A DNA stretch of 64,000 nt from Chryseobacterium camelliae (GTDB lineage Bacteria > Bacteroidota > Bacteroidia > Flavobacteriales > Weeksellaceae): NCBI RefSeq assembly GCF_002770595.1, contig NZ_CP022986.1, positions 3,224,001-3,288,000 on the forward strand, read 5' to 3'. Numbering within the stretch: the stretch's first letter is position 1; each line of letters begins with the position of its first letter. Under the pieces are notes generated by a model. The model did no database searches, was not told where the DNA came from, and worked only from the letters and a program-made list of their open reading frames with translations. Positions 28,519-41,027 of the stretch are shown here, piece after piece. The position numbers and the translations under genes are program-made.

Positions 28519-28526
28519 TAGTTTTG
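28519..28526 (+). promoter_or_regulatory. Probable -7 element of the two-gene regulatory-domain operon
   Basis: TAGTTTTG, a full match to TAnnTTTG, 19 nt before the GTG start at 28546. The -33 position has TTT rather than TTG. Confidence 0.5.
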
Positions 28527-28545
28527 TGCTATCAAACAATGATCC

Positions 28546-29295
28546 GTGAAAATTAAACTACTATTTATTTTATTTACCTTTTCTTTCATCAGTTTCCATG
28601 CACAGGATTATATTTTCGGTAAAATCATTACCGAAGACCGTGCTGAAATTCCTGATGTCACCGTTATCAACATCAGGACAGATGAAAGAGTCATAACTAA
28701 CAGGGACGGCCATTTTATGATATCCGGAAGGCAGGGAGATGAATTACGCTTTATAAAGGCCGGCTATGAACGCACTGCAAGAAGAATAACCGCTGACAAT
28801 ATCCAGTCGCCGGTAAACATCACACTCATAAGGGCGGCCGAACTTATCCAGGAGGTGGAGATAAAGCAGGGACTGACCGGCAACCTGAAAATAGATTCCA
28901 AAAACCTTAACAAACCGAAGAAAGTTGAACAGCTGACGCGTGAAATCGATGCCTATATGGCTAAAAAGTCAGATCCGAGAATCCTTGCTCCGAGACCCGG
29001 GGAATTCGTACAGCCTGTAACCAAAGGTGTATTTACAATTGGTAAGATCAAAGATAAATGGGATGATATCGACCTGATGAATTATCTGATTACCGCTTTG
29101 GGAGAACAGTTTTTCACTGACCTTAAACTCGAACAATCCCAGATCCAGCATTTCGTGCTTTATGTCCTGAAAAGCGGTTTTGAAAGAAAGAATATTTTAA
29201 AATACGGATATTGCAGTGAAGCGGATATCAACCGGTTCAAAGGAGCTGTTTTAAATAAAATTGTATTGTACCGTACTCCTCAAACCACAAAATAG
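28546..29295 (+). CDS. Exported protein with carboxypeptidase-regulatory-like domain, GTG start
   Basis: A 249-residue protein. A stop codon lies in frame two codons before the GTG, and no ATG follows near, so GTG is the start. Residues 1-19 are a signal peptide (ISFHAQ). Residues about 22-98 form a carboxypeptidase D regulatory-like beta-sandwich (GKIITEDRAEIPDVTV, TNRDGHFMISG, ELRFIKAGYE), the fold also at the front of SusC-type proteins. The remaining 150 residues are helical and unrecognised. There is no TonB barrel. It lies 3 nt before a gene of the same design, so the two are one operon. Confidence 0.75.
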   Translation: MKIKLLFILFTFSFISFHAQDYIFGKIITEDRAEIPDVTVINIRTDERVITNRDGHFMISGRQGDELRFIKAGYERTARRITADNIQSPVNITLIRAAELIQEVEIKQGLTGNLKIDSKNLNKPKKVEQLTREIDAYMAKKSDPRILAPRPGEFVQPVTKGVFTIGKIKDKWDDIDLMNYLITALGEQFFTDLKLEQSQIQHFVLYVLKSGFERKNILKYGYCSEADINRFKGAVLNKIVLYRTPQTTK

Positions 29296-29298
29296 GCT

Positions 29299-30084
29299 AT
29301 GAAAAGTTTGTTAACCGGGTTCATGCTAATGGTTACATTAATGGTATCCGTCAATATATACTCCCAGCAGGCAACCATTACCGGAACCATCAGGGATGAT
29401 AATGATCGGGTGTTGGCCAATGTTATGGTGGTCAATATGGCTACAGATCAGAAGACGGCAACAAATTCAGAAGGCGTATTTTCGGTACAGGCTTCAGCTA
29501 ATAATGAACTTAGGTTTGTGAAAAAAGGATATGAAAGAATTTCCAGAAGGGTGCTTGTGGAAGGAACCAATTCGCAACTGGTCATCGTTATGGAAAAACT
29601 TCCGGAAGAAATTGAAGAAGTAAAGGTACAGCCTCTGAGCGGAGACCTGTCTAAAGATTCTCGAGCCGTAGCCAGGATCAACAAAGGTGAAATTGTTCAG
29701 GACGCAGTAGGCCTGCCGCAGCCGGTAGGAAAGATGAGGGAGAAGCCTGCGGAAGTAAAACAGGTTTTATTACCGATGCTTTTTGGGCAGCTGAATGTAC
29801 AGGGTGCCTATGATCTGATCAGCGGAAAAGCGAGAAGGCAGAAACGGCAGTACCGGTATGATGACCTTCAGGAGCATATTCTATGGGTACGCAACCGGGT
29901 AGATGACGACTATTTTACCAAGGCAGGAGTACCGCTGGAAAGAATTTCTGAATTTATCGAATTCTCATTCCTGGTCAGGCCGCAGGTACGTACGTATGTT
30001 AAAGCCAGAAATTTATCCGGGGTCCTCCTCAGGATAGAAGAAGCCCTTCCTTTATATATAGAGCGGCTGCAGAAGAAACAGTAA
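29299..30084 (+). CDS. Exported protein with carboxypeptidase-regulatory-like domain, paralogue
   Basis: A 261-residue protein with a signal peptide (1-22, ending IYS before QQA) and the same regulatory-like domain as its neighbour at residues about 25-100 (TGTIRDDNDRVLANVMV, NSEGVFSV, ELRFVKKGYERISRR). Both also share a following LSGDL/LTGNL motif. The C-terminal regions differ but are both helical. It seems to have arisen by duplication of the gene before it. The protein is probably periplasmic or in the outer membrane. Function unknown. Confidence 0.75.
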   Translation: MKSLLTGFMLMVTLMVSVNIYSQQATITGTIRDDNDRVLANVMVVNMATDQKTATNSEGVFSVQASANNELRFVKKGYERISRRVLVEGTNSQLVIVMEKLPEEIEEVKVQPLSGDLSKDSRAVARINKGEIVQDAVGLPQPVGKMREKPAEVKQVLLPMLFGQLNVQGAYDLISGKARRQKRQYRYDDLQEHILWVRNRVDDDYFTKAGVPLERISEFIEFSFLVRPQVRTYVKARNLSGVLLRIEEALPLYIERLQKKQ

Positions 30085-30151
30085 GTAGATTCCTTATCAA
30101 TCAATTACGGAATAAAAATTGCTGCAATATGAATGTACAATCACAAATTAC

Positions 30152-30885
30152 ATGAATAAAAGTAATATCTCAATAGCCATTGCAGCATTAGGCTTTATTA
30201 TAGGTTTAGCCATCTTAGGCAGTGCTATAAAAACCGTAACAAGTCTGAAAATACCATTGCCGTTACAGGATTGGGCACCAAAAAATTCACTTCTGACCTT
30301 ATTACCTGGTCAGGAAGCTTTTCAAAAAACAATGTCGATTTAAAATCGGCTTATGATGAACTTGCCCTTGACCGGAAAGTCATCAACGATTATCTTATTT
30401 CAAAAGGAATCAGACAAAATGAGATCGTATTTTCATCGGTCGATATCCAGAAGCAGTTCAGGAGTTATAATGATGCTAACGGAAATTATGTCCAGGGAGA
30501 ATTTTCCGGCTATAACCTGACCCAGAAAGTATCTATTGAAAGTAAGGAAGTGGCAAAAATTGAAAACCTGTCAAGGAATATTACGGAGATCATCAACCGC
30601 GGTATTGAGTTCACTTCTTCTTCACCTTCTTATTTCTATACAAAACTGGCTACCGTTAAGCAAGAAATGATCGCTGCAGCAACCAAGGATGCGCGTGAGC
30701 GCGCAGGGAAAATTGCAGAAAATTCCGGAAGCAGCCTTGGGCACCTTAAAAAGGCAACCACCGGTGTCATTCAGATCACAGCACCTAATTCCAATGAGGA
30801 TTATTCCTACGGCGGAACGTTCAATACATCCTCCAAAGAAAAGGAAGCCAATATTACCATCAAGCTGGAATATGAGGTAGACTAG
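30152..30885 (+). pseudogene. SIMPL-domain (DUF541) protein gene with a frameshift
   Basis: The first 33 codons from the ATG at 30152 give a membrane anchor (AIAALGFIIGLAILGSAIK). The rest of the protein continues in another frame from about 30244: NTIAVTGLGTKKF, then a SIMPL domain to the stop at 30885. Adding one A near 30241-30243 would join them as VTKSENTIAVTG. A single-base deletion in a short A run, or a sequencing error, therefore explains the break. SIMPL proteins are membrane-anchored and of unclear function. I mark it as broken, but an error in the read is as likely. Confidence 0.8.
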
Positions 30886-31569
30886 TTGATGAGTAATGAG
30901 CAATTAGTAATGAGTAATAAAAGATAATTGATCAATGATGATTGAAGGATAATAGGTTATGAATTATAATTATTTTCTTGGTTCTTCACCTTATATCTAA
31001 TGTCTGGCGTCTTGCGTCTGAAATCTGATATCTTTTATTTAATGTCTGTCTTATCATCTATCCGTTATTTCTTTAATTAAGATAGTATGTATAAAGAGAG
31101 AGTAACTCTATGATCATACCTTTTAATTTTCAGATATTCCTAAATATGCATTATACGATTCTGCAACATATTCCTTTAATATAATGGCCTCAAATTATTA
31201 CCATTCGTTAATATAATTATATATAGAGCTTCTATATTAATGAGATACGCATATTACTGTTGAATATTATCCAATGGTAAATATCAGCTTGTAACTCAAC
31301 GTAAACGGGTCTCATGCCTGGAAGCTTATGAATGAGTGCCTATTATTTATCATTAATCAATCATCATTCATCAATGATCATTTATCTTCCATTACCCATT
31401 ACCCATTACCCATTACCCATTACCCATTACCCATTACCCATTACCTATTACTTATGCCCTGATCCCTGTGGATAAGTACAGCTGTTCTCGTAAGTGCTGT
31501 TATTACAGGGCCCTACCGTACCATTTTCCCCACAAAGTAAAATTAATATGAACTTTATGTTAAATAAAT
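30886..31569. other. Non-coding region with degenerate repeats upstream of the rRNA operon
   Basis: No credible gene in about 680 nt. An imperfect long inverted repeat has arms at about 30888-30952 and 31351-31446, with shared words such as TCAATCATCATT and TTACTCATTAC/TTACCCATTAC. Between them lie TCTGATATC, GTCTTGCGTCTG and TTCTTGGTTCTT words. The same words, complemented, occur after the rRNA operon at 37325-37445. Confidence 0.6.
31391..31446. repeat. Eight tandem copies of the heptamer ATTACCC
   Basis: Seven perfect ATTACCC units from 31391 to 31439 and one ATTACCT. It is a short tandem repeat prone to slippage; there is no coding frame through it. Confidence 0.95.
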
Positions 31570-31601
31570 TTGGAAGTTGTGGGTTGAAGGTTCTATCTTT
31601 G
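31570..31601 (+). promoter_or_regulatory. rRNA operon promoter P1
   Basis: TTG (31570-31572), 21 nt, TATCTTTG (31594-31601). The -7 element is perfect and the spacer a little long. Confidence 0.65.
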
Positions 31602-31730
31602 CCCCACTGAAAACGAGAGTATATCAGTAAGCGCAGAAGGGCTTTTAGATAAGCGGTATAATTTTAAGAGAGTTACTTTAGAGATACGATGAAATCGGAT
31701 TGATTGCTGAAAAACTTTTTGAAAAAAAAG

Positions 31731-31760
31731 TTGTGGGAGTTAAAAAGTTTTGTATCTTTG
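31731..31760 (+). promoter_or_regulatory. rRNA operon promoter P2
   Basis: TTG (31731-31733), 19 nt, TATCTTTG (31753-31760). A full match to the consensus. Confidence 0.8.
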
Positions 31761-31857
31761 CAATCCCAAACAACGGGAGCGCAGGAGTAGATGACCTAAG
31801 GGTTTAGAGAGGGTTAAGGTTAAGAAAAAAAAACTTTAAAATTTCTTTCAGAAACAT

Positions 31858-31888
31858 TTGGTCAAATCAAAATAAAGTTTTACTTTTG
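31858..31888 (+). promoter_or_regulatory. rRNA operon promoter P3
   Basis: TTG (31858-31860), 20 nt, TACTTTTG (31881-31888). A full match; start of transcription would be near 31895, about 140 nt before 16S. Confidence 0.75.
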
Positions 31889-31952
31889 CACTCGCAAATA
31901 CGAAGCGAAACACTGACAGAGAGAAAGTAGTTTTGTAGGAAGCGAAAGAAAA

Positions 31953-31966
31953 AAGATCATTGACAT
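31953..31966 (+). promoter_or_regulatory. Leader element before 16S, repeated before 23S
   Basis: AAGATCATTGACAT occurs here and again, identical, at 34144-34157 just before 23S. The position in both leaders suggests a boxA-like antitermination or processing signal (inference). Confidence 0.55.
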
Positions 31967-31968
31967 AC

Positions 31969-32024
31969 AATATAACAACCAAGTAAGGAAAAACTAAAGC
32001 GTTAAAAAACTTTGAGTGAGCCAA
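31969..32024 (+). other. 5' arm of the 16S processing stem
   Basis: This stretch is largely complementary to 33597-33647 after 16S. One example is ACTAAAGC (31993-32000) against GCTTTAGT (33617-33624), plus the TATAAC-CAACC and GGTTG-TATA ends. It is the expected RNase III processing helix. Confidence 0.65.
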
Positions 32025-32033
32025 GACAAACAT

Positions 32034-33552
<1,519 letters not shown>

Positions 33553-33596
33553 GAGCGTCTTATAGACGATAAACAAAATTAGTATCGCAAGATACG

Positions 33597-33647
33597 TTGG
33601 ACTTACTTAAAGTAAAGCTTTAGTTTTTTTATTGGTTGATTTATATT
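33597..33647 (+). other. 3' arm of the 16S processing stem
   Basis: Complementary to 31969-32024, see that entry. The rest of the 16S to tRNA spacer (33553-33766) is AT-rich, with short repeated AAAATTTAAAATTT words and nothing else seen. Confidence 0.6.
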
Positions 33648-33766
33648 AAAAATACAAACCCACTAGAAATTAGTAAAAGGGAGGAAGAGATTTTAGATTA
33701 TAAATGATAGATTTTAGATTTGAAAATTAATTTAAAATTCAAAATTTAAAATTTAAAATTACATGA

Positions 33767-33840
33767 AGTCTCGTAGCTCAGCTGGTTAGAGCGCTACACT
33801 GATAATGTAGAGGTCGGCAGTTCGAGCCTGCCCGAGACTA
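33767..33840 (+). tRNA. tRNA-Ile (GAT)
   Basis: 74 nt. Acceptor AGTCTCG/CGAGACT, anticodon stem CTACA/TGTAG around CTGATAA (anticodon GAT), and T arm GGCAG/CTGCC. The 3' CCA is not encoded (CTA follows the discriminator A). Confidence 0.97.
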
Positions 33841-33943
33841 CTAATTGAAGGGATTAAGATATTGAGAAATTAAGGAATTAAGAAATTAGCGCGAGCAGAT
33901 CTCTTAATCTCAAAATCTCTAAATTTTTTAATCTTAACTAGAG

Positions 33944-34017
33944 GGGGAATTAGCTCAGCTGGCTAGAGCGCCTGCCTTGCACGCAGGAGGTCAAGGGTTC
34001 GACTCCCTTATTCTCCA
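33944..34017 (+). tRNA. tRNA-Ala (TGC)
   Basis: 74 nt. Acceptor GGGGAAT/ATTCTCC, anticodon stem CCTGC/GCAGG around CTTGCAC (anticodon TGC), and T arm AAGGG/CCCTT. CCA is not encoded. The Ile-Ala order in the 16S-23S spacer is the common bacterial one. Confidence 0.97.
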
Positions 34018-34143
34018 CATATTGTACGGAGTACTACGGTACAGAAGTATGATGTATGAGGGTAATAAAAGGATATGTGTATTCTACATAATGACGGAGC
34101 CGTCATTAATACATATTACTTGGTTACTTAAGTACAAGCAAAT

Positions 34144-34157
34144 AAGATCATTGACAT
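34144..34157 (+). promoter_or_regulatory. Leader element before 23S, second copy
   Basis: AAGATCATTGACAT, identical to 31953-31966. It lies just before the 5' arm of the 23S processing stem. Confidence 0.55.
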
Positions 34158-34160
34158 TAA

Positions 34161-34200
34161 CGGTAAAGACATCACAAAGAGAAAACCGAGCACTTATAAG
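34161..34200 (+). other. 5' arm of the 23S processing stem
   Basis: Pairs with 37024-37068 after 23S: CGGTAAA with TTTACCG, CATCACAAAG with CTTTGTGATG, AAAACC with GGTTTT, and CTTATAAG with CTTATAAG. This is a long RNase III-type helix. Confidence 0.75.
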
Positions 34201-34220
34201 TGCTTGAGTAACCTAAAAAT

Positions 34221-36980
<2,760 letters not shown>

Positions 36981-37023
36981 ATAAGGTTGCAGTAAGCTTA
37001 AAGCAGTATGCTGTAAGCCAAGC

Positions 37024-37068
37024 CTTATAAGTGCGCTACTGGTTTTGCCTTTGTGATGAAATTTACCG
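37024..37068 (+). other. 3' arm of the 23S processing stem
   Basis: Complementary to 34161-34200, see that entry. The remainder of the 23S-5S spacer shows nothing else. Confidence 0.7.
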
Positions 37069-37168
37069 ATAAAATATGTAACATGTACCCTTGTAAAAAG
37101 TATTAATGAAAATCATGAATACGTTTTACATCAATACAACAGTACATTCTACATTATATACCTTATTT

Positions 37169-37275
<107 letters not shown>

Positions 37276-37284
37276 TTTTATTGT

Positions 37285-37316
37285 AAACCTCATACAGCAA
37301 TGTGTGAGGTTTTTTT
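37285..37316 (+). terminator. rRNA operon terminator
   Basis: An 11-bp stem (37285-37295 with 37302-37312, one T-G pair), 6-nt loop, then a T run, right after 5S. Confidence 0.9.
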
Positions 37317-37795
37317 GTGCCCTAAAGTCAGAGAAGAGACAAGAATCAAGAACCAAGAGTCAAGAATCAAGAACCAGGAATCAAGAGGCAAGATGTCAGA
37401 CATCAGACACCAGATATCAGATATCAGATATTAGATATCGGATCAAACACAAAACAATAAAGTACCTGGAAACTAGCCTAACAGATAAGAGACAGATAGA
37501 TAAATAGAGGATAGACGGATAGAAGATAGATAACAGAGCCAGGAATCAAGACAGAAATGCTATATCAGAGAGATTAGAGATTATATTTTAATGTTTTACA
37601 TGAAATATCAGAATGCCAACAAGCAAACGCCAAAGCATCAGGCGTTACTCAGGTCAGACATTATGCTGCCAGCAATTGATATCATCACATCTTCCAGATA
37701 ATACAAACAACACCGAACTCAATCATCACTCATCACTTATAACTCTAAAGCACTAGACTCTCAGAGTCCCTAACTCTAAAACAAAAAAGCTCTCT
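37317..37795. other. Non-coding region with degenerate repeats after the rRNA operon
   Basis: No credible gene in about 480 nt. At 37325-37390 there are repeats of CAAGAATCAAGAACCA. At 37391-37445 there are CAGACATCAGACACC and AGATATCAGATATCAG words. Words of the same kind, complemented, lie upstream of the operon. A frame at 37304 is only this low-complexity sequence read through. Confidence 0.6.
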
Positions 37796-37798
37796 AAC

Positions 37799-37827
37799 AA
37801 AAAATCCCAAAACTTACGTTCTGGGAT
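37799..37827 (-). terminator. Terminator of the GH3-bshA operon
   Basis: ATCCCA (37804-37809) pairs with TGGGAT (37822-37827), with an inner AAC/GTT. On the minus strand it runs into TTTTT. Confidence 0.65.
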
Positions 37828-37846
37828 CTGTCTGTATCATTCATTA

Positions 37847-38359
37847 TTAATGGTATACGATATCATAGATTTCATCTTTGGCGTCCTGGAGATTGTCCGG
37901 AACATAATTGGCGAGCAGCCAAAGGTTAAGGGATTTTTTGCCTTCGCCGTAACTGGGTTGTACATACATTTCATCAATGAGGTTAAAGCCGTTTCGCTGA
38001 TAGAAAGAATAGCGTCTTCTGGCATTTTCTCCCAAGCTTTCAGGTTCGATCTCCAGGATAATTCTGGGATGGTTTTTAAAGAGGTACTCGGTGATACCGG
38101 AACCTAATTTTTGATTTCTGAATTCAGAAAAAACTTCAAAGTGTTCCACAAAAACGAAATTACTCAGCTCCCACAAGATCAGGTAGCCGATATTTTCTGC
38201 TTCATGCAGCACAGAAATCACTTTAACCTTAGGATGCGGGAAAAGGCTGACAAATTTGTACCAGTCCCTGCGCTCATCTTCAGTAAAAGAGGTAGAATAA
38301 GAGTCGTAAATTTTTTTCGCCCGGTAATCATCGGGAGAGGTAACATGTAAAAATTCCAT
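37847..38359 (-). CDS. GNAT family N-acetyltransferase
   Basis: A 170-residue cytoplasmic protein. The acetyl-CoA loop is RNQKLGSGI (about residues 81-89) and the C-terminal core is ENARRRYSFYQRNGF, both typical of GNAT. The substrate is unknown. It is last in a five-gene minus-strand operon, starting 2 nt after the PspC-like gene, and a terminator follows it. Confidence 0.85.
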   Translation of the reverse strand: MEFLHVTSPDDYRAKKIYDSYSTSFTEDERRDWYKFVSLFPHPKVKVISVLHEAENIGYLILWELSNFVFVEHFEVFSEFRNQKLGSGITEYLFKNHPRIILEIEPESLGENARRRYSFYQRNGFNLIDEMYVQPSYGEGKKSLNLWLLANYVPDNLQDAKDEIYDIVYH

Positions 38360-38361
38360 AG

Positions 38362-38583
38362 TTATAAATCAAAGACCCCCGGTCTTCTTGTGATGAAAAT
38401 ATCCTTAATCCATAAAGTGAATGCCAGTCCCACATAGATCAGAAAGAAAAAACCGGCAGTAGCAAAGGTGGAGTATATAAAAAATACCCTGAGTTTAGAT
38501 ACGGGAATCCCCAGTTTAGCACCGGTTCTGGTCAATACCCCAAACCATTCCCTTTCCATTTTATGACGAATATTATTAAGCAT
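38362..38583 (-). CDS. Small PspC-domain membrane protein
   Basis: A 73-residue protein. The central LGIPVSKLRVFFIYSTFATAGFF-type stretch matches a PspC domain: a short basic amphipathic part, then one membrane helix (residues about 34-61). PspC proteins act in envelope stress response in other bacteria, but single-domain forms in flavobacteria are not characterised. It lies 2 nt after DUF2851 and 2 nt before the GNAT, so it is translationally coupled. Confidence 0.75.
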   Translation of the reverse strand: MLNNIRHKMEREWFGVLTRTGAKLGIPVSKLRVFFIYSTFATAGFFFLIYVGLAFTLWIKDIFITRRPGVFDL

Positions 38584-38585
38584 TT

Positions 38586-39848
38586 TTAAGATCCTTTTAA
38601 TAGTTTAAATCCGATGCTGCAATTTAAGCAATTTTTTTCTTCACAATAATTTTTATAATGAAAAATCATGCTTTGACTTTCCAAAGCAGTATTCACCGGT
38701 ACGCCTAGTTTTTTCCACTGTTCAGTAACAGAATTTTTTTCAGCAGATAATTGCCGGTACAAGGACAGTATCCTGTCTGCCGTTTCCTCATGATGGTACC
38801 TGTAGTAAGTGTATCTCAGCGGAAGGATAGTATTTAGCATAATCAGCCTGATAAACTCATCGCTCAGCGTTTTGGAATAGATGGTCTCGGTTGGCTTGGC
38901 AAAATTAAACCGGTTGTCCCAATATGCTGATGCCTTTACCTCAGAAAATGTTTCATAAATGTGGTCTATGCGATCTGTAAATATCAGTTTTGAAAATAGA
39001 TTTTGCTGCTCATAAAGACTTGCCAGTTGAGCAAGGCGGATCGTTGGGAAATTGGCTGGACGCAAACGCAGGAACTTCGGACGGAATATAATATCAGGAA
39101 TTTTAAATTTAATCTTTATAAAATCGAATTCCCTTTTCCAGACCTGCATCGTTTCATCCTGAGGCTTTTCCAGCCAGCCTGCAAGACCAAATAACAGGGC
39201 TTCCATCTGTATTCTGTTCTGCCGGATCTTCTGGATGACAGCAAAGTCTATGCTTTCTGCAATAGTCCTGAAAATAGCTGCATTTACTTTTAGCCCGAAA
39301 GAATAGGCCATACTCTGGAATAATACAGCTTCAAAGTTATTTTGATACCGTTCCAGACTTAGTTCAAGTTCCTCTGATTTCCTTTGGAGCTTTTTCAGCA
39401 CATTTTCATCGTGGAAGTTTACCGGAATATCTTTCGGGCTGAAAATATTTTCACAGGGAATAAATTGCTTTCCGTTCAGCTGTTCCGAATATTTCCGCAC
39501 GATTTCCTCATCAATATAATCTTTAAGCTCAAGGGTCGGAATATTTTTGCTTTGCAGTTCGGCAAGATCTGTATCATGATGAAGGACGGCATGGAGAATA
39601 ACATTTTCGTAATTAGGATCCTGGGAATGCTGGTGAAAAATCCAGTCTGAAGATTTTATATGAAGTTCGATATGGCCTGCAAGGACCATATTCCCGAATT
39701 TAATTTTAGCATTGAGGAAATCCGGTCCGGAATCTGAATTCCATGTTCCGAAACTGATGATATCAACGGAGTTGCCTTCAATATCCTTGAAGTCAAAATG
39801 TCTGAAAACCTTATGGTTCCAAAGATATTGAAGCAATTTTTCCGTCAT
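38586..39848 (-). CDS. DUF2851 family protein
   Basis: A 420-residue protein. It begins MTEKLLQYLWNHKVF and then FGTWNSDSGPDFLNAKIKFG, GHIELHIKSSDW and NVILHAVLHHD, which are the hallmark of DUF2851 in Bacteroidota. The conserved D/E/H pattern (PDF, HIELH) looks like a metal site, possibly nuclease-like, but this is speculative. The C-terminus has a Cys cluster (YCEEKNCLNCSIG). No signal peptide. It lies between bshA and a PspC-like gene. Confidence 0.85.
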   Translation of the reverse strand: MTEKLLQYLWNHKVFRHFDFKDIEGNSVDIISFGTWNSDSGPDFLNAKIKFGNMVLAGHIELHIKSSDWIFHQHSQDPNYENVILHAVLHHDTDLAELQSKNIPTLELKDYIDEEIVRKYSEQLNGKQFIPCENIFSPKDIPVNFHDENVLKKLQRKSEELELSLERYQNNFEAVLFQSMAYSFGLKVNAAIFRTIAESIDFAVIQKIRQNRIQMEALLFGLAGWLEKPQDETMQVWKREFDFIKIKFKIPDIIFRPKFLRLRPANFPTIRLAQLASLYEQQNLFSKLIFTDRIDHIYETFSEVKASAYWDNRFNFAKPTETIYSKTLSDEFIRLIMLNTILPLRYTYYRYHHEETADRILSLYRQLSAEKNSVTEQWKKLGVPVNTALESQSMIFHYKNYCEEKNCLNCSIGFKLLKGS

Positions 39849-39874
39849 GAGTGTACCACAAATATAGCAAAATG

Positions 39875-41023
39875 CTATACTTTGGTCAACTCCTTTCTGA
39901 AATTTTCTATTGTTGTTCTATACATTGCTTCATAAATAGGAAGAATGTTTTTCAAATCGAACTTTATAGCCTGTGCTTTCGCATTTTGCTTCATTTTGGC
40001 TAAAAGTTCTTCATTGCTCAGCAGCTTAATCGTGTAATTGCTCATGGCCTCCACATTTCCGATTTCTGCCAGATATCCTGTTTCCCCCTGAATATTTACT
40101 TCAGGAATTCCCCCGGCGTTGGAACTGATTACGGGGGTGTGGGCAGCCATAGCTTCAAGGGCAGCCAATCCGAAGCTTTCCTGCTCCGAAGGCAGAAGGA
40201 ATACATCTGAAAGCTGGAGGATTCTGTATAAGTCATTTACTTTCCCCAGCAGGCGGATTTTAGAGATCAGCTCAGGATTTTCTTCCAGGAACTGGTTCAC
40301 CTTTTCCATATCGGGGCCCTCTCCGATAATAATCAACCTGGATTTTACCTTTTTCTGCACACTCTTAAAAATCTGGAGTACCTCACTGATCCGCTTTACG
40401 GGACGCAGGTTGGATACGTGGATAAGTATCTTTTCATCCGGATTGGCAAACTGGCTTCTCTGGCAGTCAGAATGTCCGTCAAATTCAGAATTATCAATAA
40501 AATTGGTAATGACCTGAATATCTTTTTTGATGTTGAAAAACTGCAATGTATCCTTTTTAAGGCTTTCGGAAACTGAAGTAATGGCATCTGACTGGTTAAT
40601 GGAAAACTCTACAGCATGCTTATAACTCGGATGTTGCCCTACCAAGGTAATATCGGTTCCATGAAGGGTCGTTACCAATGGAATGTCATTGTTATCTTCT
40701 TTGAGCATCTGTTTGGCTGTAAATGCAGCATAAGCATACGGAATGGCATAATGGGCATGCAGGAGGTCCAGCTTATAAAGATTAACTACACGGTAGATCA
40801 TGGAGCTTAATGCAATATCATAAGGCTGGTACTGAAAGAGCGGATAAGTCTGAACATTGACCCGGTGGAAAAAGATATTCGGATTGGTAATATCCAGCCG
40901 TGCCGGAAGGGCGGAACTTATAAAATGTACTTCATAGCCCTTGTTGGCAAGCGACATTCCCAGTTCTGTCGCTACAATTCCGCTTCCTCCGTAGGTGGGA
41001 TAGCAAAGTATGCCTATTTTCAT
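39875..41023 (-). CDS. bshA: N-acetyl-alpha-D-glucosaminyl L-malate synthase (BshA)
   Basis: A 382-residue GT4 glycosyltransferase. BshA marks are GILCYPTYGGSGIVATELG at the start, HAHYAIPYA, TTLHGTDITLVG, and the nucleotide-sugar site LPSEQESFGLAALEAMA near residues 275-291. It joins UDP-GlcNAc to malate, the first step of bacillithiol synthesis, the main low-molecular-weight thiol of many Bacteroidota and Firmicutes. BshB and BshC are not in the window. The gene starts 4 nt after the GH3 stop. Confidence 0.92.
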   Translation of the reverse strand: MKIGILCYPTYGGSGIVATELGMSLANKGYEVHFISSALPARLDITNPNIFFHRVNVQTYPLFQYQPYDIALSSMIYRVVNLYKLDLLHAHYAIPYAYAAFTAKQMLKEDNNDIPLVTTLHGTDITLVGQHPSYKHAVEFSINQSDAITSVSESLKKDTLQFFNIKKDIQVITNFIDNSEFDGHSDCQRSQFANPDEKILIHVSNLRPVKRISEVLQIFKSVQKKVKSRLIIIGEGPDMEKVNQFLEENPELISKIRLLGKVNDLYRILQLSDVFLLPSEQESFGLAALEAMAAHTPVISSNAGGIPEVNIQGETGYLAEIGNVEAMSNYTIKLLSNEELLAKMKQNAKAQAIKFDLKNILPIYEAMYRTTIENFRKELTKV

Positions 41024-41027
41024 GAAT

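Noticed and set aside
31391-31446. Heptamer array considered as a CRISPR
   Set aside because: Units are 7 bp and contiguous; no spacers or cas genes.
37304-37507. 67-residue frame after the rRNA terminator
   Set aside because: Starts in the terminator and reads through low-complexity repeats.
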